A stretch of DNA of 64,000 nt from Neoalteromonas flava. GTDB lineage: Bacteria; Pseudomonadota; Gammaproteobacteria; Enterobacterales; Alteromonadaceae. A program made the translations under genes and the position numbers. Location of the stretch: assembly GCF_002807685.1 (NCBI RefSeq), contig NZ_PEAX01000001.1:310001-374000 (forward strand). The letters are read 5' to 3'. The notes beneath the pieces are model-generated. The model worked only from the letters and a program-made list of their open reading frames with translations. It was not told where the DNA came from and searched no databases. The stretch's first letter is position 1, and each line of letters starts with the position of its first letter. This document shows positions 1-8,092 of this stretch, one piece after another.

Positions 1-661
1 ACGAATCTTCAACCTCACAGCTAAACTTAAACGCCCGTATAGCGCCGGCCGGTACGTTACCAAAAGCCTGCTCGGTATAGCAGATTGTGGCTTGCCAAGG
101 CTGACCGGAAATATTTACCAGACGTTGTACAAAAACGTTCAAGCATTCAGCCACCCGCTCAACCGCGTTTGCATCGATTGCAATATCCATATCATCATCC
201 CATGGGATCAAACTGTTGTCGCGGTACACACCAAGTAACGTGCCAGCATCAATATGATGGGAAGCATCGAGTTCTTGTAATGCCTCACAACACGTATTTA
301 ATAACTTCAATGACATTGCAATAGAGACTGGGTCATGCTCAAACCGTTTAGCGGTTAGCATGCGAGCAGGAAGTGGTGATATCCGACTCGGCACAATGTC
401 TAACTCTGTGCAGAGTTGATGTTGGATTTGCTCAAAAAATTCACTGGCGATAAAGATCGTTTCGGCTTCAGTTACGGTCATTTTGTGCGGTGCTATGATG
501 GGTAAACCAAATAGCGCTGTTCCCTGCTTATCCTTATCGTTGTCTATGAACCCAAGAATATGGTAATCGTTCTGCAAATTTTTAAATGCGCGCTGACCTG
601 CCATACCTGCACCGAAAATATAGGCCTTTTTGTTTCCTGCTGGGACGAGGTTTTTGTGCAT
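1..661 (-). CDS. LicD-family phosphotransferase-like protein (3' end outside window)
   Basis: An open frame of 220 codons runs off the left edge without a stop, starting at the ATG at 661; the codon just upstream is a stop. Residues about 12-100 look like a nucleotide-binding/sugar-transferase regulatory fold (YIFGAGMAGQ, then GFIDND). From about residue 140 comes the LicD signature: DAGTLLGVYRDN followed by IPWDDDMDI. LicD/FKRP-family proteins transfer phosphocholine or related phospho-alcohols to surface glycans. The gene is last in the glycosylation run and has its own sigma-28-like promoter at 696-722, so a role in decorating the flagellin glycan or another surface glycan is inferred. The substrate cannot be told. 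The LicD assignment is firm; the start is fairly sure because no other in-frame ATG precedes the Rossmann-like motif, although the ribosome site is weak. Confidence 0.8.
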   Translation of the reverse strand, partial: MHKNLVPAGNKKAYIFGAGMAGQRAFKNLQNDYHILGFIDNDKDKQGTALFGLPIIAPHKMTVTEAETIFIASEFFEQIQHQLCTELDIVPSRISPLPARMLTAKRFEHDPVSIAMSLKLLNTCCEALQELDASHHIDAGTLLGVYRDNSLIPWDDDMDIAIDANAVERVAECLNVFVQRLVNISGQPWQATICYTEQAFGNVPAGAIRAFKFSCEVEDS

Positions 662-695
662 TTACTATGACTACTACTACTTAATCTTGGTTAAA

Positions 696-722
696 TTATC
701 GGCCGCTTTCGCCAAAACTCGA
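696..722 (-). promoter_or_regulatory. sigma-28 (FliA) promoter for the licD-like gene
   Basis: On the minus strand TCGAGTTT is followed by 11 bp and a perfect GCCGATAA -10 element. The consensus is TAAAGTTT-N11-GCCGATAA, so only two -35 positions differ. It lies about 35 bp upstream of the licD-like start and ties that gene to the flagellar regulon. Confidence 0.65.
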
Positions 723-752
723 CTCAGAAGCTTTCTAACAGTCTCGAAAAAC

Positions 753-1940
753 TTAACGGATGCTGACGCGCCGACTCAACATTGCAAAAAGATCCATGCC
801 ATCCCATACCGACATAAAATCCAACGCTTGACCAATCGCAGCGACACGGTCAACGCCTTGCAGCTCAGGTTGACTCAAAAACGCAATTAACTCCCGGGTT
901 TGAATACCCGCATAGGTCAGCGTCTGTAACTTGTCACTAATTTGCGAGGTTATCTGCTCAAGTGAAGATAATGGCACTAATAGGTAGGTCATTTGCCCGG
1001 CATGATATTCGATTGCTGCCGCTGGATCTGCGACTTCAATGACGCTGATTATCTCGTACTGTTGAAATTGAGCTGGAGCAGTGGCCGCGACAAACTGACT
1101 ATAGACGAGTTGTTCATTACGCAGTTGAGGTGTTGGCTCAATGCGTTGTTTGGCGTATTCATCGACTTTAGCGAAAAAAGTCTGCATTTTCGATGTATCA
1201 CCCAGCCAATAGACCACCCGAGGTGATGAACAAGCTTGTTGCAAATGGGGCTGGGTATCGTTCCATAAGCGCTCAGCAAGAGCGTCGATCTGGTCGTCTC
1301 CGTCTAGCGCATCAGAATGGATGAGTGCTGCAGAATAACGGTCGGAAAAACTAATATCCCGCGTTCTTGGTTTACTGGCTAACGCGCGAATTGCCTGCAC
1401 GCTATCATCGCCGCCCCAAAGTAAGCGCGCATCTGCCAATAAACTCAGTCTTGCCGTCCATGCCGAGGCCTTATCAGTACGCACAAATATATTCCGCGCC
1501 GCTAAATCACCATAGTTAGGTTGCTTAAAAAGTTCGCGTAGCTCTGCAATAAGTAATGCTTGTACCTGCGTCTCAGTAGATGCAAGACGCACCACATTGT
1601 TATTACCCATCAACGCGCTACACACCCAACTATACATGAACATGGTATCTACGTTACTGGGGGTAAAGTGAACAGCGAGCCCGAGCGCTTTTATCAGCGT
1701 TGACTCATCCGCGACCAACTGATTGGGCGCATCACGTAACATATTGCGTAACCAAAAACCTAACGCGACAATTTCGGGATGCTGTTTATATTTTGCTTGT
1801 AATAAGCTTTTTGATAAACCTGTCAACATTGCCAAGATTTCAGGATTCAAGGGCTGCAGCGGGTTGAACTGCGATAGATTGTTAAGAATATGCATACCGT
1901 CTGCTGATTCTGGAACCAAGACCTGAAGTTCATTTTGCAT
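753..1940 (-). CDS. LuxC-family acyl-CoA/acyl-protein reductase
   Basis: A 395-residue protein of the LuxC family, NADPH-dependent reductases that turn activated acyl groups into aldehydes. Visible features are the nucleotide-binding stretch MGNNNVVRLAS at about 111-121 and the catalytic cysteine region QQACSSPRVVYWLG with Cys237 as the likely thioester nucleophile. Length is somewhat short for bacterial LuxC (usually about 450-480). It overlaps the luxE-like gene by 11 bp, the usual LuxC-LuxE partnership. There is no luxAB luciferase here, and the pair sits at the end of a pseudaminic-acid operon. It therefore more likely reduces a small acyl or carboxyl group for glycan decoration than supports light production. 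That role is inferred. Confidence 0.8.
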   Translation of the reverse strand: MQNELQVLVPESADGMHILNNLSQFNPLQPLNPEILAMLTGLSKSLLQAKYKQHPEIVALGFWLRNMLRDAPNQLVADESTLIKALGLAVHFTPSNVDTMFMYSWVCSALMGNNNVVRLASTETQVQALLIAELRELFKQPNYGDLAARNIFVRTDKASAWTARLSLLADARLLWGGDDSVQAIRALASKPRTRDISFSDRYSAALIHSDALDGDDQIDALAERLWNDTQPHLQQACSSPRVVYWLGDTSKMQTFFAKVDEYAKQRIEPTPQLRNEQLVYSQFVAATAPAQFQQYEIISVIEVADPAAAIEYHAGQMTYLLVPLSSLEQITSQISDKLQTLTYAGIQTRELIAFLSQPELQGVDRVAAIGQALDFMSVWDGMDLFAMLSRRVSIR

Positions 1941-3039
1941 AACTTACTCCTGCAGCATGAGTATCACTGCACCCTCTTACTTCAGCTTTAGGTAACCGGC
2001 CGCTAACGGAAAAATATTTACCCGACCAACCACAGGGGCAATCATCTTCACCATGAATAACACCCAAGTCTTCCGTCAAAATGCTGTGGCCGGGGTAACT
2101 ACTTGGGATCGCGGAGAGTACTTGAATAAGTCCCGCTTGACCGTGCGCACAAACTGAAAGATCGCGGGTATCACGCACGATGACATCGGCGTAACTTGGC
2201 GCATGCAGGTAGCCATGCTCACACTCCACAAATATGGAACCTACCTGTTCTGCCATCCCATAAAAATTGTGCACTTTAGCTATAGCCGTGAACTCCAACA
2301 ATTGCTGTTTGAACTCATGGTTCGTCACCTTTTCGTGCTCTAGCTTCTTCCATCCACCGCTGTGCAATAAGATACCCTGCGGTAAACTGAGCTTGCGCTG
2401 AGATTCTTGTAAGGCTTGGATAAAATAGCGCCATACCATAAAGGTAAAGCCAAATACCAATACTGGACCATTGCCATACTGTGCGCAAAATTCATCAATT
2501 GCCGCCCAATTGGGCGTCATATCATCATGTAATGCATAAGTATGGTGACGCCCAAAGAATGCCAACCCTTGAATACCCGCAGCGCGAGCGTTAAAGGCTG
2601 GCCCGTTCACTGTGGCCGGTGCATCAATAATCAGCATAGGTAAGCGCTTTTTACCTAACACTTGTTGCAAAATGGCCACTAACACTTTGGATTGACGCTG
2701 GCTGGTTACTTTGTCTAAAAACACTTTGGCTGTCACTTGGGAAGTGGTTCCTGACGATTGTAAAACGCGGAAAACGGCCTCTTCAGGGACACTTTTTAAG
2801 GCTAATAATTTAAACAACCTGACCGCAATGTAGGGTAACGAGCTTATGGTGGGTGTCACATTCGCACTGGGTATTGCCGCAACGATGCGTTGATACTCGG
2901 GACAATGTTCACAGTGCAAGTGGTGCAATTCATTTAGCGCCTTATACAACACCACCGCTTTATCACTATTTTCACAGCCAAAAACCTCTCGGCTCGCAAG
3001 TTCGCTAAATATATGTTCATATCGGCTCAGATCCGTCAA
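1930..3039 (-). CDS. LuxE-family acyl-protein synthetase
   Basis: A 369-residue member of the LuxE/acyl-protein synthetase family, which activates a carboxylic acid with ATP and passes it to a cysteine and then to LuxC. The adenylation motifs SSGTTS (95-100), YGMAEQ (260-265) and TEDLG (322-326) are present. Near the C-terminus RGCSD places Cys357 where LuxE proteins carry their acyl-accepting cysteine. It lies 5 bp after the acyl-AMP ligase gene and overlaps the luxC-like gene, so the three are very likely co-translated. The acid substrate is unknown; the neighbouring ACP and reductase suggest a short hydroxyacyl or similar group. Confidence 0.8.
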   Translation of the reverse strand: MTDLSRYEHIFSELASREVFGCENSDKAVVLYKALNELHHLHCEHCPEYQRIVAAIPSANVTPTISSLPYIAVRLFKLLALKSVPEEAVFRVLQSSGTTSQVTAKVFLDKVTSQRQSKVLVAILQQVLGKKRLPMLIIDAPATVNGPAFNARAAGIQGLAFFGRHHTYALHDDMTPNWAAIDEFCAQYGNGPVLVFGFTFMVWRYFIQALQESQRKLSLPQGILLHSGGWKKLEHEKVTNHEFKQQLLEFTAIAKVHNFYGMAEQVGSIFVECEHGYLHAPSYADVIVRDTRDLSVCAHGQAGLIQVLSAIPSSYPGHSILTEDLGVIHGEDDCPCGWSGKYFSVSGRLPKAEVRGCSDTHAAGVSYAK

Positions 3040-3044
3040 GATAC

Positions 3045-4445
3045 CTACACCCGTTTAGTGGACTGCTCAAAGGCTTGCACGATAGCTTGATAGTCGGGCT
3101 TACCATTTGCTGTTATGGGTAAAGAACTTAACGTTATCACACGCGCTAATGTAGGATGAACTTTCATTTCTTGATGCAAGTGATGCTTGATTGTTGCAGC
3201 GACTGTAGCAGGCTCATGCTCCACATCTGTCTCTACGCCAATTAACAAACACTGGTCATCACCACAACATAAGGCGCGCATTCCTAACTCCCGCAGATTA
3301 TGCTCGATGGCATCTAAATCGGTACGTACCCCGTTTAACTTTAGAAAACGTGCTTTTCGCCCAATGATCCGATAATCACCTTCTTCGTCAACTTCTGCCA
3401 AATCTCCAGTGTAGAGCCAATCAGCTGGGGAAAAATTTTCAAGATCAACACGGTCTTGGCTATACCCTAACATTACATTTGGCCCCCGATAACAAAGTTC
3501 TCCCGTATCAAGCTTGAATTCTCCAGATGGAATGGCCTGTCCGATGCATTCGGGCTTACGCTGCAATTTTTCTGGCGTCAAATAAGCCATCCGCGCGGTG
3601 GCTTCGGTTTGTCCATACATGATAAAGAATAGTTTGCTGTGTGCTTGTGCATAGTTTGCGAAATAGGTGATTAATTGCGGCGACAGTTTCCCTCCAGCTT
3701 GAGTGAAATAGCGCAAGTCAGGCAACTGCTGCCGGTCAAATCGCAGTCGGTGAAGCATCTCGTAGGTGTGTGGCACCCCTGCGAATGAACTGATGTTGAA
3801 TTCGCGCATGATTTGCCAAAACTCGCGGTTAACCACCGAGAAATCTGATAGCACTAAACAAGCACCACGCATTAGATGGGTATTAAGCACCGAAAGGCCA
3901 TAAGAATAAAACAGCGGTAGCGTATTCATCGCGCGATCTGTGGCCGTAATCGGCAGAAAATCACAAATCGATTCAGCATTGCTGTGCAAGTTTACATAGC
4001 TAAGCACTACCGTTTTGGCCGCTCCGGTTGAACCTGATGTTGGCAGTAGCAGAGCAACCTGCTCATCAATCGGGGTTGGTTCTAAATGAATCTTATCAAT
4101 CTGCGTGTGCTCTACCCAAGCATTGGGTTGAAAGCGCTTTTGCAATGCGGTTAATTTATCAGCTGAACACTGTGGATCGATCAACAGCACAGCAATCCGA
4201 GCCGATAATAAAGCCAAGTACTGCACAATACTGGCGTAATCGGTGTGCATTTTTAACGCCACCAGATAGCGCGATTTATTATCGGTTGGCGGAAATACCT
4301 CCGTCAGTTTCTGTCGAGCATCTTGGACTGCAAGACTCAAATCCGCATAGCTATGCTCAATATGCTTCAACGACTTATTTGCGTCTGCAGTAATGGTAAT
4401 AAAGGCTGGCCTTTCAGGCGCATGATCTAACGTATCAAAAAACAC
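3045..4445 (-). CDS. AMP-dependent acyl ligase (ANL superfamily)
   Basis: A 466-residue adenylate-forming enzyme. Motifs in order: phosphate loop TSGSTGAAK (136-144), YGQTEA (277-282), YTGD (345-348), hinge RKARFLKLNG (363-372) and the C-terminal catalytic lysine in ANGKPDY (Lys449). All key residues for acid activation and thioester formation are present. It lies between a ketoacyl reductase-like SDR and a LuxE-like gene, with an ACP gene just upstream. The simplest reading is that it loads a carboxylic acid onto the dedicated ACP (or CoA). It is shorter than typical acyl-CoA synthetases (about 500-550), close to ACP/aminoacyl-loading stand-alone ligases. Substrate not identifiable. Confidence 0.8.
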   Translation of the reverse strand: MFFDTLDHAPERPAFITITADANKSLKHIEHSYADLSLAVQDARQKLTEVFPPTDNKSRYLVALKMHTDYASIVQYLALLSARIAVLLIDPQCSADKLTALQKRFQPNAWVEHTQIDKIHLEPTPIDEQVALLLPTSGSTGAAKTVVLSYVNLHSNAESICDFLPITATDRAMNTLPLFYSYGLSVLNTHLMRGACLVLSDFSVVNREFWQIMREFNISSFAGVPHTYEMLHRLRFDRQQLPDLRYFTQAGGKLSPQLITYFANYAQAHSKLFFIMYGQTEATARMAYLTPEKLQRKPECIGQAIPSGEFKLDTGELCYRGPNVMLGYSQDRVDLENFSPADWLYTGDLAEVDEEGDYRIIGRKARFLKLNGVRTDLDAIEHNLRELGMRALCCGDDQCLLIGVETDVEHEPATVAATIKHHLHQEMKVHPTLARVITLSSLPITANGKPDYQAIVQAFEQSTKRV

Positions 4446-4463
4446 CCCTAGCCCCCTCTATAT

Positions 4464-5192
4464 TTATAAACGCATGCCGCCATCGACACCGATAATCTGT
4501 CCGGTAATATAACTGGCGTGATCGGATAATAGGAAGCTGATCAGATCTGCTATGTCTTGTGGACTACCCGCTCGTCCAAGGGGAATTGCATCAAGAATTG
4601 ATTGCCGTTGCTGAGAGTTAAAGTCAGCGGTCATGGCCGTATCAATAAAGCCAGGTGCCACACCGTTCACGCGAATATTATTGCTGGCTAACTCTTTCGC
4701 TAGAGATTTTGTCATGCCCGATAGCGCAGCTTTTGAAGCGGCGTAGGCGGTTTGGCCGGCAGCGCCTTGCTCACCCACAATAGAGCATAAATTCACAATA
4801 CTACCCGCTCCTTGACGCGTCATTAGCCGAGCACCGAGCTGCATATGCTGAAATGCCGCCACAGTATTAATTTCAAGTTGCTGTTGCAAGTCCGCCAAGC
4901 GAGTCATTGCTAATGCACCCGTATGCATATCACCGGCATTGTTAACCAAACCATCGATATGACCGATATGTTGTTTAATATGGGCAAACGCAGCTTTGAC
5001 TTGCGCTTCATCGGTGAGCTCATAACTCATCGCAATGGCATTGTCACCTAACTGCTCAGCAACAAGATCCAATTCAACTTCATTACGCCCCGCGAGTAAC
5101 ACGATGGCGCCCAACCGAACACACACCTGAGCCGTGGCGAGCCCAATGCCTTTATTCGCACCAGTAATAAGAATGACTTTATTGGCTAGCAC
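4464..5192 (-). CDS. SDR-family 3-oxoacyl-ACP reductase-like protein
   Basis: A 242-residue classical short-chain dehydrogenase. It has the cofactor motif GANKGIG (11-17), NNAG (84-87) and the catalytic triad Ser137, Tyr150 and Lys154 (YAASK). Size and the C-terminal DGGM ending match FabG, which reduces 3-oxoacyl-ACP to 3-hydroxyacyl-ACP with NADPH. This copy sits directly after a stand-alone ACP gene inside the glycosylation run, away from the fatty-acid synthesis genes, so it is likely a dedicated enzyme. One hypothesis is that it supplies a 3-hydroxyacyl group to the pseH-like N-acyltransferase. The precise substrate is inferred, not shown. Confidence 0.8.
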   Translation of the reverse strand: MLANKVILITGANKGIGLATAQVCVRLGAIVLLAGRNEVELDLVAEQLGDNAIAMSYELTDEAQVKAAFAHIKQHIGHIDGLVNNAGDMHTGALAMTRLADLQQQLEINTVAAFQHMQLGARLMTRQGAGSIVNLCSIVGEQGAAGQTAYAASKAALSGMTKSLAKELASNNIRVNGVAPGFIDTAMTADFNSQQRQSILDAIPLGRAGSPQDIADLISFLLSDHASYITGQIIGVDGGMRL

Positions 5193-5205
5193 CTTCGACT
5201 CCGCT

Positions 5206-5448
5206 TCAACATTGGATGTCGTATTTGTGTAAGATTTCTTTGGCTTTGGCGACCGAGCTCATATCAATAATATCGTCGGTATCTAGCATTATGTCGAACT
5301 TGTCTTCCAATTCTGCAATGAGGATCATATGCGCGGTTGAATCCCACTCAGGGATCGTATTGTAGGTTAATGCATCAGATACTTGGCTAGCATCGATACC
5401 TAGCGCCGTTGCAAAAACAGTGATCAATTGTTGTTCATTTGTTGCCAT
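5206..5448 (-). CDS. Acyl carrier protein (dedicated, glycosylation-linked)
   Basis: An 80-residue acidic acyl carrier protein. The phosphopantetheine attachment serine is Ser37 in EWDSTAHM; the usual DSL is here DST, as in many specialised ACPs. Helices II and III (AELEDKFDIML, then DIIDMSSVAKA) fit the four-helix fold. It lies 13 bp upstream of the SDR gene and 8 bp downstream of the pseH-like gene. Its job is probably to carry the acyl group made by the ligase and SDR, possibly to the GNAT acyltransferase upstream. It is not the housekeeping AcpP, which would lie with fabD/fabG/fabF and have DSL. Confidence 0.85.
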   Translation of the reverse strand: MATNEQQLITVFATALGIDASQVSDALTYNTIPEWDSTAHMILIAELEDKFDIMLDTDDIIDMSSVAKAKEILHKYDIQC

Positions 5449-5456
5449 GATAACCC

Positions 5457-6026
5457 TTATTTTTTATCTCGCGGCGGCCTCTTGAGAAGCGCCTTTAGCC
5501 CTTTTGCGTGATGGGCATAATTCTGTTCGGTTAATATCAAATCAACCAAGTCGCCCTGCTGAGTCACTGTATACCCTAATTGTTCGTTATATCGCAGTGC
5601 AGCGACATTATCTGATTTTACAACCGCATGTAATAGTTTGGCATTTAACTCACTGAAACAATAGTCGTTCATGACAAGCGTCGGCGAAAAAGCTACCAGA
5701 TTACCTGCGTAACGTTGGTCACCAATATATAAACCCAATTCAAAGTGCTCTGCATTATTAATATCGACGCCTTGCCCGCGAGTCTTAATATTACATGAGC
5801 CGATTGCCCCCCCCCGATATTCGATCACGAAGTGGATCTGATTCGTTGCACGGCCAATATGCTCAAACCAGGCATGTTGTTGTTCACATGAAATATTGTT
5901 TGTGGTCAGCATGAAACGCTTAACATGTTCGCTGTTGCGCCACGCTCTTAACTGCTCAAGATCACTAACTTCAACGTTGCGCAGTGTGACTTGATATCCG
6001 ACTAATGGCTTTTCTAAACGCATCAA
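5457..6026 (-). CDS. pseH: PseH-like GNAT N-acyltransferase
   Basis: A 189-residue GNAT-fold transferase beginning with the typical LRAWRNSEHVKRFM region (about 26-39), which resembles PseH, the N-acetyltransferase acting on UDP-4-amino-4,6-dideoxy-N-acetyl-altrosamine in the pseudaminic acid pathway. It overlaps pseG by 4 bp (ATGA), so it is translationally coupled; together with pseB, C, G, I and F it completes the pathway. Codons 71-74 (R-G-G-A) contain a run of nine G on the coding strand, where a one-base slip would shift the frame in the middle of the protein. The acyl donor could be acetyl-CoA or, given the ACP next door, another acyl-ACP. Confidence 0.75.
   Translation of the reverse strand: MMRLEKPLVGYQVTLRNVEVSDLEQLRAWRNSEHVKRFMLTTNNISCEQQHAWFEHIGRATNQIHFVIEYRGGAIGSCNIKTRGQGVDINNAEHFELGLYIGDQRYAGNLVAFSPTLVMNDYCFSELNAKLLHAVVKSDNVAALRYNEQLGYTVTQQGDLVDLILTEQNYAHHAKGLKALLKRPPRDKK
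5807..5815. repeat. C9/G9 homopolymer inside the pseH-like gene
   Basis: Nine consecutive C on the plus strand, equal to nine G on the coding strand. The run covers the end of codon 71, all of codons 72 and 73 and the first base of codon 74. The frame is open in this sequence (ON state). Such runs are prone to strand slippage. Confidence 0.85.
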
Positions 6027-7036
6027 CTTAACGCCATTAATGCATTTAATACCCGCACACTACCGCCGGCATCATACGAGTGGGGTATCAACTGCTGCAT
6101 TTCGCGTAGGGTTTCGGGCCGTGCCCAAAGTTCACAAATGGTCTGCGCAATAGTCTTGATACTTACTTCTTGCTCTGCCATCGCAAGGCCTTGCAGTTCA
6201 AACACTTTGCACCAGCCTTCGGCTAATGCTTGACGACTTGCCGTAACCTGATTATCTGCAACCACAACGACTACGGCGGGGGTTTGACATACCGCGAGCT
6301 CAAACTGACTGCCACCGGCGGCCGATACCGCGAGCTTTGCATGGCTCCATACATCAGCCATATCCTGAGCATCATGCACGTGTTGTAAAGTTAATTTGGT
6401 CGAATGAATAATTTGCTTAAGCTCATCCAAGGCAGGAAATGCGGCACCGGTAATCACTCGTATCGGCGCAGTAAACCCCATAGATTCTAATCCCTGTAAT
6501 ACGGGAATGGTTAACTGCATTGGGTCACTGCCGCCAAAGTTAATGGTCAAGTGGTGACGTTGTTCAATGGGAAATGGTGAAACCATCGAAAATTCCCGGC
6601 GTAGCAAGCGAAATTCAGGACCAAACAAATGATTAGACTCAGCATCTGGTTGCGCAGCAGCGTTCAATATGGCATCTGCCTCAATAGACTCAATATGCAC
6701 ACCATCATCAAATAACGCTATTTTCAGCCCTGTTTCACGCCAAAAATTGCAATAAGCAGCGTCGAACTGGTAACCGTCGATAATCAGCCAATCTACAGGG
6801 CCTGAGATAGCGCGAACAAGTGATTGGTATTGCTCCGTTACGTTCGCCGTATAGTCATGACTAATGATTTCCCCCTGCCATTCATGCCGGGCCAAGGCAA
6901 ACTCGTGCGTTGCTTGGTCAAGTAGAAATATTGCATCCATTTCATCAGCAACTATCTGTTGCGCCAGAGCCTGACAGCGCATCAAATGCCCCAATCCCAT
7001 TTGCGCGGACGCTTGTACCAAGAAGACAAAGCGCAT
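6023..7036 (-). CDS. pseG: UDP-2,4-diacetamido-2,4,6-trideoxy-altropyranose hydrolase PseG
   Basis: A 337-residue GT-B-fold hydrolase. It removes UDP from the diacetamido-altrose intermediate of pseudaminic acid synthesis. The N-terminal MGLGHLMR motif puts the active-site histidine at His17, the same position as in Campylobacter PseG. FGGSDP near the middle and the AAGGSQFELAVCQTPAVVV stretch near residue 250 form the nucleotide-binding half. It lies 3 bp after pseI and overlaps the pseH-like gene, so order of action (PseH, PseG, PseI) is mirrored by tight linkage. Cytoplasmic. Confidence 0.9.
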   Translation of the reverse strand: MRFVFLVQASAQMGLGHLMRCQALAQQIVADEMDAIFLLDQATHEFALARHEWQGEIISHDYTANVTEQYQSLVRAISGPVDWLIIDGYQFDAAYCNFWRETGLKIALFDDGVHIESIEADAILNAAAQPDAESNHLFGPEFRLLRREFSMVSPFPIEQRHHLTINFGGSDPMQLTIPVLQGLESMGFTAPIRVITGAAFPALDELKQIIHSTKLTLQHVHDAQDMADVWSHAKLAVSAAGGSQFELAVCQTPAVVVVVADNQVTASRQALAEGWCKVFELQGLAMAEQEVSIKTIAQTICELWARPETLREMQQLIPHSYDAGGSVRVLNALMALS

Positions 7037-7039
7037 GGA

Positions 7040-8092
7040 TTACTCGAAATCATCCCAGTGTAGCGGCTTTCCTTTGGGTAACGCCTGCTTGGCTTTTTTA
7101 CCCAATACCGACTCCCAGTGCTTAGGCTGCAATCCAAATGCCGGACGAACAATTCGTAAATTGCTGCGGTCTAGAATTTGACCCGCTTGCACATCTTCGG
7201 CGACGTAGATGGAACGGCGGTACTGCTTCGATTTCTCTTCAGATACGACTCCTCCGTAGCGGACATTTCCCAATGCTAACCATGCCCGTTTGGTTTCTTC
7301 AACCAATAACTTAAGCTCATGAGGTTCAAGTGAAAACTCGGCATCTACCCCACCCGCTGTGCGATCCAATACAAAGTGTTTTTCAATCACTGTTGCCCCC
7401 AGTGCAACAGATGCAACAGCAACGCCAACACCGCGGGTGTGGTCGGACAAACCGACTTGGCAACCAAATGCGTCTCGCATGTGTGGGATGGTGACTAAAT
7501 TAGTATTTCCCGCATCCGCGGGATAGGTACTGGTACATTTCAATAAAATAATATCGTCGCAGCCAGCATTTTTAGCTGTAGTTACGGCCTCTTCTATCTC
7601 AGCTAATGACGCCATGCCCGTCGACATAATCAAAGGCTTACCTTTACTGGCGGCTTTGGTAATTAATGGCAAGTCAGTCAGCTCAAACGACGCGATCTTA
7701 AAACACGGCACATTTAAATCATTAAGAAAATCGACTGCGTGTTCATCAAAGGGGGAACTGAATGCAATCAATCCGCGTTTAGCCGCGTGCTCAAATAACG
7801 GTTTGTGCCATTCATAAGGAGTTGCGGCTTTGGCGTACAATCCATGCAAGCGCTCTCCATGCCAAAGACTGTCCGTTTCCTGAATAACAAAATCATCACT
7901 ATCGACATTTAACGTCATTGAATCAGCGGTATAGGTTTGCAGCTTCACTGCATCTGCCCCAGCGTTCGCTGCAGCATCGATCATGGCGATTGCTGTGGTT
8001 AAGTCTTGACCATGATTACCGCTTAATTCGGCAATTATGAAAGGCTCATCACTAAAACCAATGATACGGTTATTGATCCGAACATCATGCAT
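7040..8092 (-). CDS. pseI: Pseudaminic acid synthase PseI
   Basis: A 350-residue NeuB-family synthase that condenses the diacetamido-trideoxy-altrose with phosphoenolpyruvate to give pseudaminic acid. The N-terminal TIM barrel contains AELSGNHGQD (22-31), KLQTYTADSM and the SDHTRG motif. The C-terminal part (about 285-350) is an antifreeze-like SAF domain with RRSIYVAEDVQAGQ. The length matches PseI. It overlaps the GT9-like gene by 8 bp and is followed 3 bp later by pseG. The distinction from legionaminic acid synthase rests mainly on the PseB/C/G/H context. Confidence 0.9.
   Translation of the reverse strand: MHDVRINNRIIGFSDEPFIIAELSGNHGQDLTTAIAMIDAAANAGADAVKLQTYTADSMTLNVDSDDFVIQETDSLWHGERLHGLYAKAATPYEWHKPLFEHAAKRGLIAFSSPFDEHAVDFLNDLNVPCFKIASFELTDLPLITKAASKGKPLIMSTGMASLAEIEEAVTTAKNAGCDDIILLKCTSTYPADAGNTNLVTIPHMRDAFGCQVGLSDHTRGVGVAVASVALGATVIEKHFVLDRTAGGVDAEFSLEPHELKLLVEETKRAWLALGNVRYGGVVSEEKSKQYRRSIYVAEDVQAGQILDRSNLRIVRPAFGLQPKHWESVLGKKAKQALPKGKPLHWDDFE

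Noticed and set aside
753-3039. Bioluminescence (lux) operon because of LuxC- and LuxE-like genes
   Set aside because: No luxA, luxB or luxD is present, and the pair sits in a pseudaminic acid and acyl-carrier context.
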